From positions 95,120 through 159,119 of the forward strand of contig NZ_JBIYSM020000002.1 in the NCBI RefSeq assembly GCF_044759095.2: a stretch of 64,000 bases of DNA, written 5' to 3'. Both the position numbers and the translations under genes were made by a program. The notes beneath the pieces are model-generated. The model did not search any database. It saw only the letters and a list, made by a program, of their open reading frames with translations, and was not told where the DNA came from. The DNA is from JBIYSM02 sp044759095 (lineage in GTDB: Bacteria; Bacillota; Bacilli; Brevibacillales; Brevibacillaceae). Below are positions 7,922 through 16,688 of this stretch, piece after piece; the first letter of the stretch is position 1, and every line of letters starts with the position of its first letter.

Positions 7922-9243
7922 TATGATAACCCTCCAAAGTGAGCGGTTAACGCTTGAATGGTAGTGGCGAAATCAGACGGTTCGTGTGTTCCCTGCGCCG
8001 TAAAGTCTCGAATGATATCGCGGTAGCGGATCGCTGCGTCAATCTCCCTGTTCGTTCCCAGCTTGTAGGCGCCGATGTTGATGAGATCCTCCGCTTCCCG
8101 ATAAGTCGCTAGGTGGCGTTTCAACTGTCTCGCAGCTTCCAGATGCTGGTCGGAACAGATTTCATTCATGACACGGCTGACGCTTTGCAGAACATCAATC
8201 GCCGGAAAATGACCTTTATGGGCAATTTTGCGGTCGAGGACGATATGTCCGTCGAGAATACCGCGGACCGCGTCCGCAATCGGATCGTTCATGTCGTCGG
8301 AGTCGACCAAGACCGTGTAAAACGCGGTGATGCTTCCTTTATCCGCAGTCCCTGCCCGCTCCAGGAGCTTTGGCAATACAGCGAAAACAGATGGCGTATA
8401 TCCTCTCGTCGCCGGAGGTTCTCCAATCGCCAGTCCGATTTCACGCTGCGCCATGGCAAAACGGGTAACCGAATCCATCATCAGCATGACATTCAGCCCG
8501 CGGTCGCGGAAATACTCGGCGATCGAGGTGGCTATCATCGCCCCTTTGATTCGGATCATCGCCGGTTGATCAGAAGTGGCGACCACCACAACGGACTTCT
8601 GCAGTCCTTCTTCCCCCAGATCACGGTGGATAAACTCCATCACCTCGCGCCCACGTTCCCCGATCAGTGCGATAACGTTGACGTCGGCGGTGGTATTGCG
8701 GGCGATCATTCCCATCAGTGTGCTCTTCCCCACACCGGATCCGGCGAAAATACCCACGCGCTGTCCTTTCCCGATCGTCAACAGGCCGTCAATGGCACGA
8801 ACCCCCACACTGAGCGGCTCACAGATGCGCGGACGAAGCAACGGATTGGGCGGCATGTTGTTCGTCGGATAATGAATGAGTCCAAAGGGAAGGCTTCCTC
8901 CCTGCATGGGTCGTCCCAATCCGTCCAGCACCTTTCCCAAAATCTCCGGCCCCACCTTTACCGAGAGGGCTCGTCCTGTTGCCACCACATCACAGCCCGG
9001 ACCGATGGATGTCAGTTCGCCCAAGGGCATCAGCAGAACTTTATTGTCGCGGAAACCCACTACCTCTGCAGATATGGGCTCCTCGCCGTGCTGGGAATAG
9101 ATCTGGCAGATTTCACCCAGCTTCACTTCCGGCCCCTGAGACTCAATCGTCAGTCCCACCACTTGGGTTACTTTCCCGTTTACGCGGATCGGGTTTATCT
9201 CCTGCAGGGTTTCCTTGTACTTCGCGATGTTCAGAAAGGTCAT
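7921..9243 (-). CDS. fliI: Flagellum-specific ATPase FliI
   Basis: 440 residues, standard length. Walker A GSGVGKST at 168-175, a Walker B region near 254-260 (LNVMLMMDS) and the GERGREVMEF segment show an F1-beta-like rotary ATPase that energises flagellar type III export. It overlaps fliH by four bases (ATGA) and fliJ by one base. All catalytic motifs appear intact. Confidence 0.97.
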   Translation of the reverse strand: MTFLNIAKYKETLQEINPIRVNGKVTQVVGLTIESQGPEVKLGEICQIYSQHGEEPISAEVVGFRDNKVLLMPLGELTSIGPGCDVVATGRALSVKVGPEILGKVLDGLGRPMQGGSLPFGLIHYPTNNMPPNPLLRPRICEPLSVGVRAIDGLLTIGKGQRVGIFAGSGVGKSTLMGMIARNTTADVNVIALIGERGREVMEFIHRDLGEEGLQKSVVVVATSDQPAMIRIKGAMIATSIAEYFRDRGLNVMLMMDSVTRFAMAQREIGLAIGEPPATRGYTPSVFAVLPKLLERAGTADKGSITAFYTVLVDSDDMNDPIADAVRGILDGHIVLDRKIAHKGHFPAIDVLQSVSRVMNEICSDQHLEAARQLKRHLATYREAEDLINIGAYKLGTNREIDAAIRYRDIIRDFTAQGTHEPSDFATTIQALTAHFGGLS

Positions 9244-10052
9244 TTCCCTTCACTTCCCCGCGCAATGTCCAGTAAAACCTGTTTGATTTCGGCAAGCTGG
9301 GTATCGATGCGAGCATCTACGCTTCCAAATGGTGTACGGATTACACATCCTCCGTCCCGTACCGTATGATCCGGATAAATTGACAGTTCGGCCTGGCCAT
9401 CCAGAAGCGCCAACAGTTGCGTCCGGTGCTCCTGTACATAGTCAAAATACCGATGGTTGACACAAACCGTTATGTCTCCGTGTACGCGAGAGCGGCGCAG
9501 CACCCTCCGGACTATCTCCAGCACCGGCTCCGGGGACGTATTGAGTTCATCCCCAATCACCTTTTTCGCCACTTCCATGCTCAATTCAACCAAAAACGGC
9601 TCCGCTTCCGCGATAATCCTCTCTTTTTCGGCGAATGCTTGGGCCAATACATGTTTCGCCGTTTGAACGGCCTCTTGCTCTTCCTGCATGGCCTGAAGCT
9701 TGCCTTCCTCGCGCCCGAGGGCAAATCCTTGTTGCCTGGCTTCTTCCAGCGTCTGTTGAAACAGCCCGTCCGCTTCCTGACGCCTCTCTTGCCACCATTG
9801 TTCAATTTCGGCAAGCGCCTGGTGTTTCAGCAGCTCCGCTTGCTGCGCCGCTTCGTGAAGCATCTTGGAAGCAGTTTCCTCAGCATCCCGAAGGATTGTT
9901 TGCGCTTCATCTTCCGCACTTTTCATTTTTTCTTCAAATTCTTGCAACCTTTCAGATGAAACTACCGTCTTTAATATCGGAAGAGATTTCACCGATAGAA
10001 TTACCTTCTCTTCCGACGCCGAGTAGTGGGCTGATTTGATGATCCTAGACAA
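9240..10052 (-). CDS. fliH: Flagellar assembly protein FliH
   Basis: About 270 residues. Long coiled coil with many Glu, Gln and Ala residues (about 30-130), then a C-terminal domain (VAKKVIGDELNTSPEPVLEIV, spanning about 150-180) that binds FliI. FliH regulates the export ATPase. Start choice matters: GGAGGAG touches the ATG at 10061, too close for good initiation, but lies nine bases before a TTG at 10052, giving MSRIIKSAHYSA. I therefore prefer the TTG. The gene overlaps the 3' end of fliG. Confidence 0.88.
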   Translation of the reverse strand: MSRIIKSAHYSASEEKVILSVKSLPILKTVVSSERLQEFEEKMKSAEDEAQTILRDAEETASKMLHEAAQQAELLKHQALAEIEQWWQERRQEADGLFQQTLEEARQQGFALGREEGKLQAMQEEQEAVQTAKHVLAQAFAEKERIIAEAEPFLVELSMEVAKKVIGDELNTSPEPVLEIVRRVLRRSRVHGDITVCVNHRYFDYVQEHRTQLLALLDGQAELSIYPDHTVRDGGCVIRTPFGSVDARIDTQLAEIKQVLLDIARGSEGK

Positions 10053-11058
10053 TGATATCATCTCCTCCGCCGCGAGCGATGATGATCTCACCCGCCTCTT
10101 CTAAGCGGCGGATGGTAGCAACGATCCGCGATTGCGCTTCTTCGACGTCGCGCAGACGAACGGGGCCCATAAACTCCATCTCTTCCTTGAACGTGTCGGC
10201 CATCCGCTTGGACATGTTGCGGAAGATCGTCTCCCGAACTTCTTCGCTGGCCACCTTGAGCGCGAGCTGCAGGTCCGCATTTTCCACGTCGCGTATGACG
10301 CGTTGGATGGAACGGTTGTCCAGCGTCGCGATGTCTTCGAATACGAACATTCGCTTTTTGATTTCTTCTGCGAGCTCGGGATCCTGAATCTCCAGGGAAT
10401 CCAGAATGGTACGTTCGGTACCGCGATCGACGCCGTTTAACACGGAGACAATCGCCTCAATGCCACCCGCTTGCGTGTAGTCCTGTGTCACCGTTGCCGA
10501 TAGCTTCTGCTCCAGTACCTGTTCCACCTGGGCAATGACTTCCGGAGATGTGCTGTCCATCAACGCAATCCGTTTGGCGACATCTGCCTGACGCTCCTGC
10601 GGCAGTGCGGAAAGAATCATCGCCGCCTGCGTGGGTTCCAGGTAGGCAAGCACGAGGGCAATGGTTTGCGGATGCTCATTCTGGATAAAGTTTAAGATTT
10701 GGCTGGGATCTGCCTTGCGGGCAAAGTCGAACGGACGAACCTGCAGATTTGCTGTCAGGCGATTGATGATGTCCATCGCTTTGCTCTCACCCAGAGCCTT
10801 TTGCAAGATTTCTTTCGCGTAGGTAATCCCGCCCTGGGAGATTACCTCTTTTGCCACTGCAATCTGGTGGAACTCGGAAAGAATCTTCTCTTTTTCATCG
10901 GAATCTACTTTTCTGACATTGGCAATTTCCAATGTAAGCTGCTCAATCTCATCCTCACGAAGATGTTTGAAAACCTGTGTGGAAACTTCCGGTCCGAGTG
11001 AGATGAGAAGAATCGCAGCCTTTTGTCTTCCGGTCAACTCTTTGGCGCCGCGAGCCAT
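10045..11058 (-). CDS. fliG: Flagellar motor switch protein FliG
   Basis: 337 residues, normal length. Starts with an ELTGRQKAAILLISLG segment and has the middle EHPQTIALVLAYL motif (about 128-140) and the torque-generating C-terminal domain with charged residues in the expected place. FliG joins the MS ring to the C-ring and interacts with the MotA stator. No irregularity seen. Confidence 0.97.
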   Translation of the reverse strand: MARGAKELTGRQKAAILLISLGPEVSTQVFKHLREDEIEQLTLEIANVRKVDSDEKEKILSEFHQIAVAKEVISQGGITYAKEILQKALGESKAMDIINRLTANLQVRPFDFARKADPSQILNFIQNEHPQTIALVLAYLEPTQAAMILSALPQERQADVAKRIALMDSTSPEVIAQVEQVLEQKLSATVTQDYTQAGGIEAIVSVLNGVDRGTERTILDSLEIQDPELAEEIKKRMFVFEDIATLDNRSIQRVIRDVENADLQLALKVASEEVRETIFRNMSKRMADTFKEEMEFMGPVRLRDVEEAQSRIVATIRRLEEAGEIIIARGGGDDIIV

Positions 11059-11071
11059 CTGCTTTCACTCC

Positions 11072-12658
11072 CTAATCTTCAGCTAACCATGTACGAAGCA
11101 AGACGACAAATTCGTCCGGCTTGCTGCGCGCTAACTTTTCCAACTGCTTCCGGACAACGACCTGGTCGTCATCTTCCGCATAGACGAGGTCCGGTACCTC
11201 AAACGGCTGCGGCGGCTGCAGATCCGGCATTTCCTCTTGCTGCAGATTCGCTTGATTTCGCCTGCGATAGATGAGAAATGCGACGGCACCAAGAGCCAAC
11301 AGGGCAATAATCCCTGTTCCATAGAGAAGAGCGGGACTGAGAGAGCTTGTCTCTTCTACGACCACTTTGCCGGAGAACGTTCGCGGGAATACGGAAATGC
11401 GTCCGTCCAGCTGTTCCTGTGTAAGCTCGACGTTTTTTTCACTCAGCGTTACCCGTACGACATTGCGCAGCACCTGCTTGATGTTCTCCATCGTCTGCTC
11501 GTCCAATTGACCGCCTGCCGGAGGTTCTACCCCGACGTTAATGGAGATGTCTTCAATCTGGTACGGACTCATGGTAATGTTTCGGGTAATCCGATTTACT
11601 TCCCGGTTTACCACATCGTTCAGCTCTTCATACTGGCTGTTTGCGCCTTGCGAACTGCCTCCAGGGTAGCTCGCAACGTCGTTTGGACCGGTACCGCCAA
11701 CTCCACCCGGCGGTGTCCCTTGGCCGGAGAACGTTTTGGATAACTTTTGCGCAGAAATGATTAACCCTTCGTTGTTCTCCTTGTCCGGCGCCTCCACCAG
11801 ATTTTCCACGCGGTTTTCCTTGTCGAAGTTCATCTTGACGGCAGCGTGTACGATTACCTTGTCCCGTCCCATGATGGTGCCGAGCAGATTGTAGAGGTTC
11901 TGCTGAATCTTTTTCTCGACTTCGGCTTTTATCTTTTCCTGTTGTTCGTAGAGGGTAAGCGATCCAGCAACTTCCGTGTTTTCGGCCAGTTCCAACAAGT
12001 TGGAGTACTGGTCCGTAATGGTAATGTTTTCAGTTGGCAGTTTTGGTACACTGCGGGAAACGATCAGATAGAGCGAATTGATTTGTTTTTGATCCAGTCG
12101 CGTTCCCGGTTCTACATCAACAATGACAGAAGCGGTGGCCTTGTCAGGTGTTTCGGTCACCCATACGCTCTCTTGCGGCAGGGTAATCATCACCTGCGCG
12201 GCGCGAACTCCTTTTACCCGTTCCAGCATCTTCCTCAGTTCTTGCTGAAGCGCTTCTTTTTTTAGAACGTCAAACTGTCGATCCGTCACACCGAGTGTGC
12301 TGGTGCTGGAGAAAATTTCCGTATTGATTCCCGCCTCACTGGGTATCCCTTGCGCAGCCAGGTCGACGATCACGTCCTGAGCCATTACTTCCGGCACTTC
12401 AATCCCAGTGCCGTTTCCGGTTATGCGGTAGGGTATTTGCCGGCTTTCCAGCTCCTGTTTGATGACTCCAATTTCCTGCTCGCTCAGCCGTTGGTTATAA
12501 AGCGGCTGATACACAGGTTGGGATGCTATGTATATGTATAGACCGAGTGAGATGAGGAGAAACAATGCGGTTGCAGATATCATCCACTTTTGTTTGGTTG
12601 AAAACTGATTCCATTTTCCTGTTATCTGTTCTTTATATCCTGCTAGACGTTCGTTCAT
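11072..12658 (-). CDS. fliF: Flagellar MS-ring protein FliF
   Basis: 528 residues. Two membrane helices, near residues 24-46 and 433-455, bracket the extracytoplasmic ring-building domains; the C-terminal cytoplasmic tail binds FliG. A Gly/Pro-rich loop (about 305-340) matches the unstructured part of the family. GAGGTGAACC precedes the ATG. Start of MS-ring and export-gate assembly. Confidence 0.97.
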   Translation of the reverse strand: MNERLAGYKEQITGKWNQFSTKQKWMISATALFLLISLGLYIYIASQPVYQPLYNQRLSEQEIGVIKQELESRQIPYRITGNGTGIEVPEVMAQDVIVDLAAQGIPSEAGINTEIFSSTSTLGVTDRQFDVLKKEALQQELRKMLERVKGVRAAQVMITLPQESVWVTETPDKATASVIVDVEPGTRLDQKQINSLYLIVSRSVPKLPTENITITDQYSNLLELAENTEVAGSLTLYEQQEKIKAEVEKKIQQNLYNLLGTIMGRDKVIVHAAVKMNFDKENRVENLVEAPDKENNEGLIISAQKLSKTFSGQGTPPGGVGGTGPNDVASYPGGSSQGANSQYEELNDVVNREVNRITRNITMSPYQIEDISINVGVEPPAGGQLDEQTMENIKQVLRNVVRVTLSEKNVELTQEQLDGRISVFPRTFSGKVVVEETSSLSPALLYGTGIIALLALGAVAFLIYRRRNQANLQQEEMPDLQPPQPFEVPDLVYAEDDDQVVVRKQLEKLARSKPDEFVVLLRTWLAED

Positions 12659-12689
12659 GGTTCACCTCACCAAGGAATAGCAACTACAG

Positions 12690-12989
12690 TTAGATAGGCA
12701 TGCGCATAATTTCTTGGTAGGACTCGATGACTTTGTTACGCACTTGCATGGTCAATTGCAGCATAAGGGACGACTTTTGGCTCGCTATCATGACTTGATG
12801 GACGTCTTGAATCTGCCCTGCTGCAAACTTGTCCGTCAAATGGGCAGATTCCACCTGCGCCTGGTTAACCTGATCCAACGCATCGGTGAGAAAGGAAGAA
12901 AAGGATTTTGTCACCTCTGCAGGCGTTGTCGGTTTCGCTGCCGTCTGCGGTTGGACAGCTCCGATTCTGGCTAAACTGCTGATGTCCAT
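12690..12989 (-). CDS. fliE: Flagellar hook-basal body protein FliE
   Basis: 99 residues. Contains the family core FSSFLTDALDQVNQAQ and a C-terminal VRNKVIESYQEIMRMPI tail that is diagnostic for FliE, the adaptor between MS ring and rod. Lies between flgC and fliF as in other Bacilli. Confidence 0.96.
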   Translation of the reverse strand: MDISSLARIGAVQPQTAAKPTTPAEVTKSFSSFLTDALDQVNQAQVESAHLTDKFAAGQIQDVHQVMIASQKSSLMLQLTMQVRNKVIESYQEIMRMPI

Positions 12990-13006
12990 GGATTACACGC
13001 CTTTCT

Positions 13007-13462
13007 CTACTTGATCTCAAAAGCTTTCATCATCATGCTCTTGGTTGCGTTCAGGACGGTCACGTTTGCTTCGTAGGCCCGAGAAGCTGAAATCATGTCT
13101 ACCATCTCTTTCATCACATCAACGTTGGGGAGCAAAACGTATCCTTCCTCGTTGGCATCGGGATGCTCCGGATTATACACTCGTTTGAACGGAGTATTGT
13201 CCTCCCGAATCGCGGTTACCCGCACCCCCTGTTCGGTCTGTCCGTAAACTGTCCCCACCGCCGCTTGCAGTACGTTCTCAAATGATTGGTTGGACTTTGG
13301 CGCCAGCTCTACCAATTTGCGACGATACGGCTGCCAAACTCCATCTACCAGATTGGCTCGCGTCGTGTTGGCGTTGGCGATGTTGGCCGCGATCGTATCA
13401 AGGCGAAGTCGATTTGCCGTAAGGGCCGACGCGCTGGTATCCATTCCCCGGAACATCATCAT
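13007..13462 (-). CDS. flgC: Flagellar basal-body rod protein FlgC
   Basis: 151 residues. N-terminal rod motif (SASALTANRLRLDTIAANIA followed by NANT) and C-terminal SRAYEANVTVLNATKSMM helix. Proximal rod subunit. The start is one of three consecutive ATGs; the first, at 13462, directly abuts the flgB stop codon and has GGAGGGAG seven bases upstream. Confidence 0.96.
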   Translation of the reverse strand: MMMFRGMDTSASALTANRLRLDTIAANIANANTTRANLVDGVWQPYRRKLVELAPKSNQSFENVLQAAVGTVYGQTEQGVRVTAIREDNTPFKRVYNPEHPDANEEGYVLLPNVDVMKEMVDMISASRAYEANVTVLNATKSMMMKAFEIK

Positions 13463-13873
13463 CTAGGATCTCCCTCCACCATCAATCACGCTGCGCAGTT
13501 TATTGAAATGACCGGCTGTCAGTTGAGTCAAGCCGTTGTACCAGATTTGGTTCTTTGCCAGCTGGTTCATCTCATATTCCAAATCGACGTCATTCCCGTT
13601 TATCTGCACGGTTGCGTTGGGATTGGAGATCACTTGCGGAGCAGGCACACTGCCTAGCGGGACAAACGGAATGTGCCGCTCATTTGTACGGTAGGCTTGC
13701 AATTTCGGCTGAGAACCAGCCAATTCCAGTTGCAGCATCTCCTCAAATACCACCTGTTTGCTTTTATATTGAGGGGTGTCGATGTTTGCAATGTTGTTGG
13801 CAATGGTACGTTGCCGAAGCATGCCAACATCGAGTGAACGCTCCAATATACGCAAATGATTGCTTTCCAGCAT
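13463..13873 (-). CDS. flgB: Flagellar basal-body rod protein FlgB
   Basis: I use the ATG at 13873 (MLESNHLRILERSLD) with GGAGGGGGG upstream; the open frame extends further but without a good site. 136 residues. RQRTIANNIANIDTPQYKSK is the conserved rod N-terminal motif. First gene of the fla/che operon in the direction of transcription, so the promoter must lie in 13874-14370. Confidence 0.95.
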   Translation of the reverse strand: MLESNHLRILERSLDVGMLRQRTIANNIANIDTPQYKSKQVVFEEMLQLELAGSQPKLQAYRTNERHIPFVPLGSVPAPQVISNPNATVQINGNDVDLEYEMNQLAKNQIWYNGLTQLTAGHFNKLRSVIDGGGRS

Positions 13874-13964
13874 GGTTGATTTCCCCCCTCCCGACAATTT
13901 TCTTCTCTGTTCTTTCTGCAAAAGTTCCAATATTTCCTTCTTATTCGACACGGAATACGAATAA

Positions 13965-13970
13965 ATCATA
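13965..13970 (-). promoter_or_regulatory. Candidate sigma-A extended -10 before flgB
   Basis: On the minus strand TGATATGAT forms an extended -10 about 90 bases before the flgB start. The matching -35 position is only T-rich, so this is a weak call. No convincing sigma-D (GCCGATAT) box was found in the same orientation. Confidence 0.3.
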
Positions 13971-14073
13971 TCAAAATCACAATGACGAAAAAAGCCCTAT
14001 CTTCAAGGGGGACCTGAAAATGATTCAATGGGACTAAATCCCTTAAATTGCCGAATATTGTTAGTATTTCTCA

Positions 14074-14158
14074 TGAAATTCCTAATTTGGCACCACATTT
14101 TATGAAAAATGGAATTGTTTGATTATTTTTTATGAAAATTTTTTCATAAATATTAGTT
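14074..14158 (-). promoter_or_regulatory. AT-rich palindromes resembling CodY boxes upstream of flgB
   Basis: Two inverted repeats stand out on the minus strand: TTATGAAAA/TTTTCATAA with two central bases, and CATTTT/AAAATG with four. Each contains a 15-mer with about three mismatches to the CodY consensus AATTTTCWGAAAATT; a third, weaker ATTTC/GAAAT repeat is nearby. CodY is known to repress the fla/che promoter in Bacillus subtilis, and codY is the next gene upstream here. Binding is inferred. Confidence 0.45.
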
Positions 14159-14178
14159 CAAAAGTCCTAGAATTCATC

Positions 14179-14370
14179 AAGAAAACCCACCCGGCATTCG
14201 CTATCCTCGACCCACTCGGCGTTAGCTAGGCTCCACCCACCCGACCATAGCATTCGCTGGGTCGGGCGGGGCCCAGTATGTGCCGAGTGGGGTCCCTTTC
14301 TTCGCCGGGCGGGGCCCCGAACACTTTTCTAGCGGCTGTATGAGATGTCCAAATTTATAAATTCTTATAC
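14179..14370. repeat. Palindromic repeat, copy A (triply nested form)
   Basis: Begins AAGAAAACCCACCCGGC and ends in the family tail around GATGTCCAAATTTATAAATT. Three pairs of GC-rich arms are nested: 14186-14195 with 14304-14314, 14211-14220 with 14282-14292, and 14236-14245 with 14261-14271. Lies immediately downstream of the codY terminator and upstream of the flgB promoter region. Confidence 0.85.
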
Positions 14371-14372
14371 AC

Positions 14373-14414
14373 CCAAAAAGAAAGGTGCCGCGCCAGTAGT
14401 CGCAGCACCTTTCC
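14373..14414 (-). terminator. Rho-independent terminator after codY
   Basis: GAAAGGTGC and GCACCTTTC arms (14380-14388, 14405-14413) with a run of T on the minus strand (CTTTTTG). Ends the topA-to-codY unit and separates it from the flagellar operon. Confidence 0.8.
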
Positions 14415-14454
14415 TTGTGAGTCCCTGTCAGAAACTATCAACCGTCTTCCAGGC

Positions 14455-15234
14455 TTACGAAGTTTTCAATTTTTCCAGTTCCGGCAACAGTTTTTCGTTC
14501 AGCACCTTGATGAATGTTCCTTTCATCCCCAACGACCGTGACTCAATGACTCCGGCGCTTTCCAGTTTGCGCAGCGCGTTTACAATCACGGAACGGGTGA
14601 TACCCACTCGGTCGGCAATTTTTGAAGCGACGAGCAGACCTTCCTTGCCTTCCAACTCTTCAAAAATGTGTTCCACCGCTTCCAACTCGCTGTAGGAAAG
14701 AGAGCCGATCGCCATTTGAACGACCGCCTTGCTGCGGGCTTCCTCTTCGATCGCTTCCGAGCGCTCACGGAGAATTTCCATCCCTACTACCGTGGCACCT
14801 ACCTCTGCGAGAATCAGGTCGTCGTCCACAAACTGATTGTTGACGCGCCCCAAAATCAGTGTACCCAACCGGTCTCCTCCGCCCATGATCGGAACGAGAG
14901 TGGTCCAGCCGGTGCGGAATACCTCTTTCATCTCCACCGGGAAAATCGTGTACGGGCTGTCAATGTCCAGGTTGGCAGAGGTTTCTTCCACTTTCAAGAG
15001 ACCGAGGCTGTACTCTTCCGGAAAACGGCGCTCTTCCAGCATCTTACGGATGCGGGCGTTGTCCACTTCCTGGTGAATGGCGAACCCCAGCAGTTTGCCT
15101 TTGCGGCTGACGACGAAGATGTTCGCTTCGATCACGTCGCTCAACACTTGTGCCATTTCATTAAAGTTTACAGCGTGGCCCGCAGACTTCTGAAGCATGC
15201 GGTTAATCCTTCTGGTTTTTGATAACAGATCCAT
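14455..15234 (-). CDS. codY: GTP-sensing transcriptional pleiotropic repressor CodY
   Basis: 259 residues, full family length. N-terminal GAF-type effector domain (branched-chain amino acids, GTP) and C-terminal winged helix: ASKIADRVGITRSVIVNALR at about 205-224. CodY represses amino-acid, motility and competence genes during rich growth. Follows hslU as in Bacillus subtilis. GGGAGGAAAG precedes the ATG. Confidence 0.98.
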   Translation of the reverse strand: MDLLSKTRRINRMLQKSAGHAVNFNEMAQVLSDVIEANIFVVSRKGKLLGFAIHQEVDNARIRKMLEERRFPEEYSLGLLKVEETSANLDIDSPYTIFPVEMKEVFRTGWTTLVPIMGGGDRLGTLILGRVNNQFVDDDLILAEVGATVVGMEILRERSEAIEEEARSKAVVQMAIGSLSYSELEAVEHIFEELEGKEGLLVASKIADRVGITRSVIVNALRKLESAGVIESRSLGMKGTFIKVLNEKLLPELEKLKTS

Positions 15235-15276
15235 TTTGACTTTCCTCCCAAAAATGTTTGGTTTTCAACCAACTCA

Positions 15277-16674
15277 TCACAAAATATATTGGCTTAAATC
15301 TCGATTCCCCACGATGCTGCCAAGCTTTTCGTTTACGTATTCCGGGGTAATTTGCACAACATCGAGATGAATGTCAGGCGCTTCAAAGGAGAGGTCCTCC
15401 AGGAGCTTCTCCAGCATGGTGTGCAGTCGCCGCGCCCCGATGTTGTCGGTCGTCTGATTGACCTCTGCAGCAAGGCGAGCGATCGCGTGAATCGCATCCG
15501 ATGTGAACTCGACGCGAATCCCTTCTGTTTCCAAAAGAGCACTGTATTGTTTGAGAAGCGCGTTTTTTGGTTCGGTCAAGATGCGCACAAAATCTTCCTC
15601 GCGCAGGCTCGTTAACTCAACGCGAATCGGAAAGCGTCCCTGCAACTCCGGAATCAGATCGGACGGTTTCGCCATGTGGAACGCTCCTGCAGCGATAAAC
15701 AGGATGTAGTCGGTTTTCACCGGACCGTATTTGGTCATGATAGTAGAACCTTCGACGATCGGCAAAATATCCCGCTGGACGCCTTCGCGCGAAACGTCGG
15801 GTCCACGGCCGTCTTTTCCGGCGATTTTGTCAATCTCGTCGATAAAGATGATACCGTGCTGCTCGGCGCGGCGAATCGATTCTTGAATAACTTCGTCCAT
15901 ATCCACCAGTTTTTGCGCTTGTTGTTGAATTAATACCTTCCGGGCATCCTTTATTCGCAATTTTCGCTTCTTCGTTCGCTTGGGAAGAAGACTGCCAAGC
16001 ATATCCTGCATCTGCATCCCCATCTGTTCAGTACCCGGAACCTGAAACAGATCAAACATAGACGGAGATTGGTCTTCTACGTCAATTTCAATCATTTGAT
16101 CTTCCAGCTGCCCGGCAGCCAGCTGCCAGGATACCTGTCTCCGCTGCTGTTCAAGGGACGCTTCCTCTGGATCGTTGGCCTGAGTCTGGGTGTTTTGCTG
16201 CCCGCCGAACAGCATTTCCAACGGATTCTTGAAGGAGCTCTGCTGCTTGCGGGATGGAACAAGAATATGGACAATCGCTTCGTTGGCCAGCTTCTCCGCC
16301 TTTTCCTTCACGGACTCCATCTTTTCCTGCTTTACGTTGCGAATGGCTGTTTCCACCAGGTCGCGAACCATGGATTCCACATCTCGTCCGACGTAGCCTA
16401 CTTCAGTAAACTTGGTCGCTTCCACTTTTACAAAGGGTGCTCCCGTCAACTTGGCGATGCGGCGGGCAATTTCCGTCTTGCCCACACCGGTCGGTCCAAT
16501 CATCAGAATGTTTTTCGGCACCACTTCTTCGATCATGTTTTCCGGCAGGCGGCTGCGTCGATAACGGTTGCGCAGTGCCACTGCGATGGCTTTTTTCGCC
16601 TGGGCTTGCCCGACGATGTACTTGTCGAGGTGTTCCACAATCTTGCGGGGAGTCAATTGCTCAAAGGCCAGCAT
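15277..16674 (-). CDS. hslU: ATP-dependent protease ATPase subunit HslU (ClpY/CodX)
   Basis: Start set at the ATG at 16674 (MLAFEQLTPRKIVEHL) with GGGAGGA upstream. 465 residues. Walker A GPTGVGKT at 60-67, intermediate domain, Walker B region with IIFIDEIDKIAG and a sensor-2/C-terminal tail ending SQYIL, the motif that docks on HslV. Unfolds substrates for the HslV chamber. Next to hslV, 14-base spacing. Confidence 0.97.
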   Translation of the reverse strand: MLAFEQLTPRKIVEHLDKYIVGQAQAKKAIAVALRNRYRRSRLPENMIEEVVPKNILMIGPTGVGKTEIARRIAKLTGAPFVKVEATKFTEVGYVGRDVESMVRDLVETAIRNVKQEKMESVKEKAEKLANEAIVHILVPSRKQQSSFKNPLEMLFGGQQNTQTQANDPEEASLEQQRRQVSWQLAAGQLEDQMIEIDVEDQSPSMFDLFQVPGTEQMGMQMQDMLGSLLPKRTKKRKLRIKDARKVLIQQQAQKLVDMDEVIQESIRRAEQHGIIFIDEIDKIAGKDGRGPDVSREGVQRDILPIVEGSTIMTKYGPVKTDYILFIAAGAFHMAKPSDLIPELQGRFPIRVELTSLREEDFVRILTEPKNALLKQYSALLETEGIRVEFTSDAIHAIARLAAEVNQTTDNIGARRLHTMLEKLLEDLSFEAPDIHLDVVQITPEYVNEKLGSIVGNRDLSQYIL

Positions 16675-16688
16675 AGAAATCCTCCCTT

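Noticed and set aside
8113..9369. Long plus-strand open frame of 418 codons
   Set aside because: Lies entirely antisense to fliI and fliH; composition reflects the codon pattern of those genes.
14179..14370. CRISPR array
   Set aside because: Repeats are palindromic arms nested within one another, not direct repeats with regular unique spacers; no cas genes.
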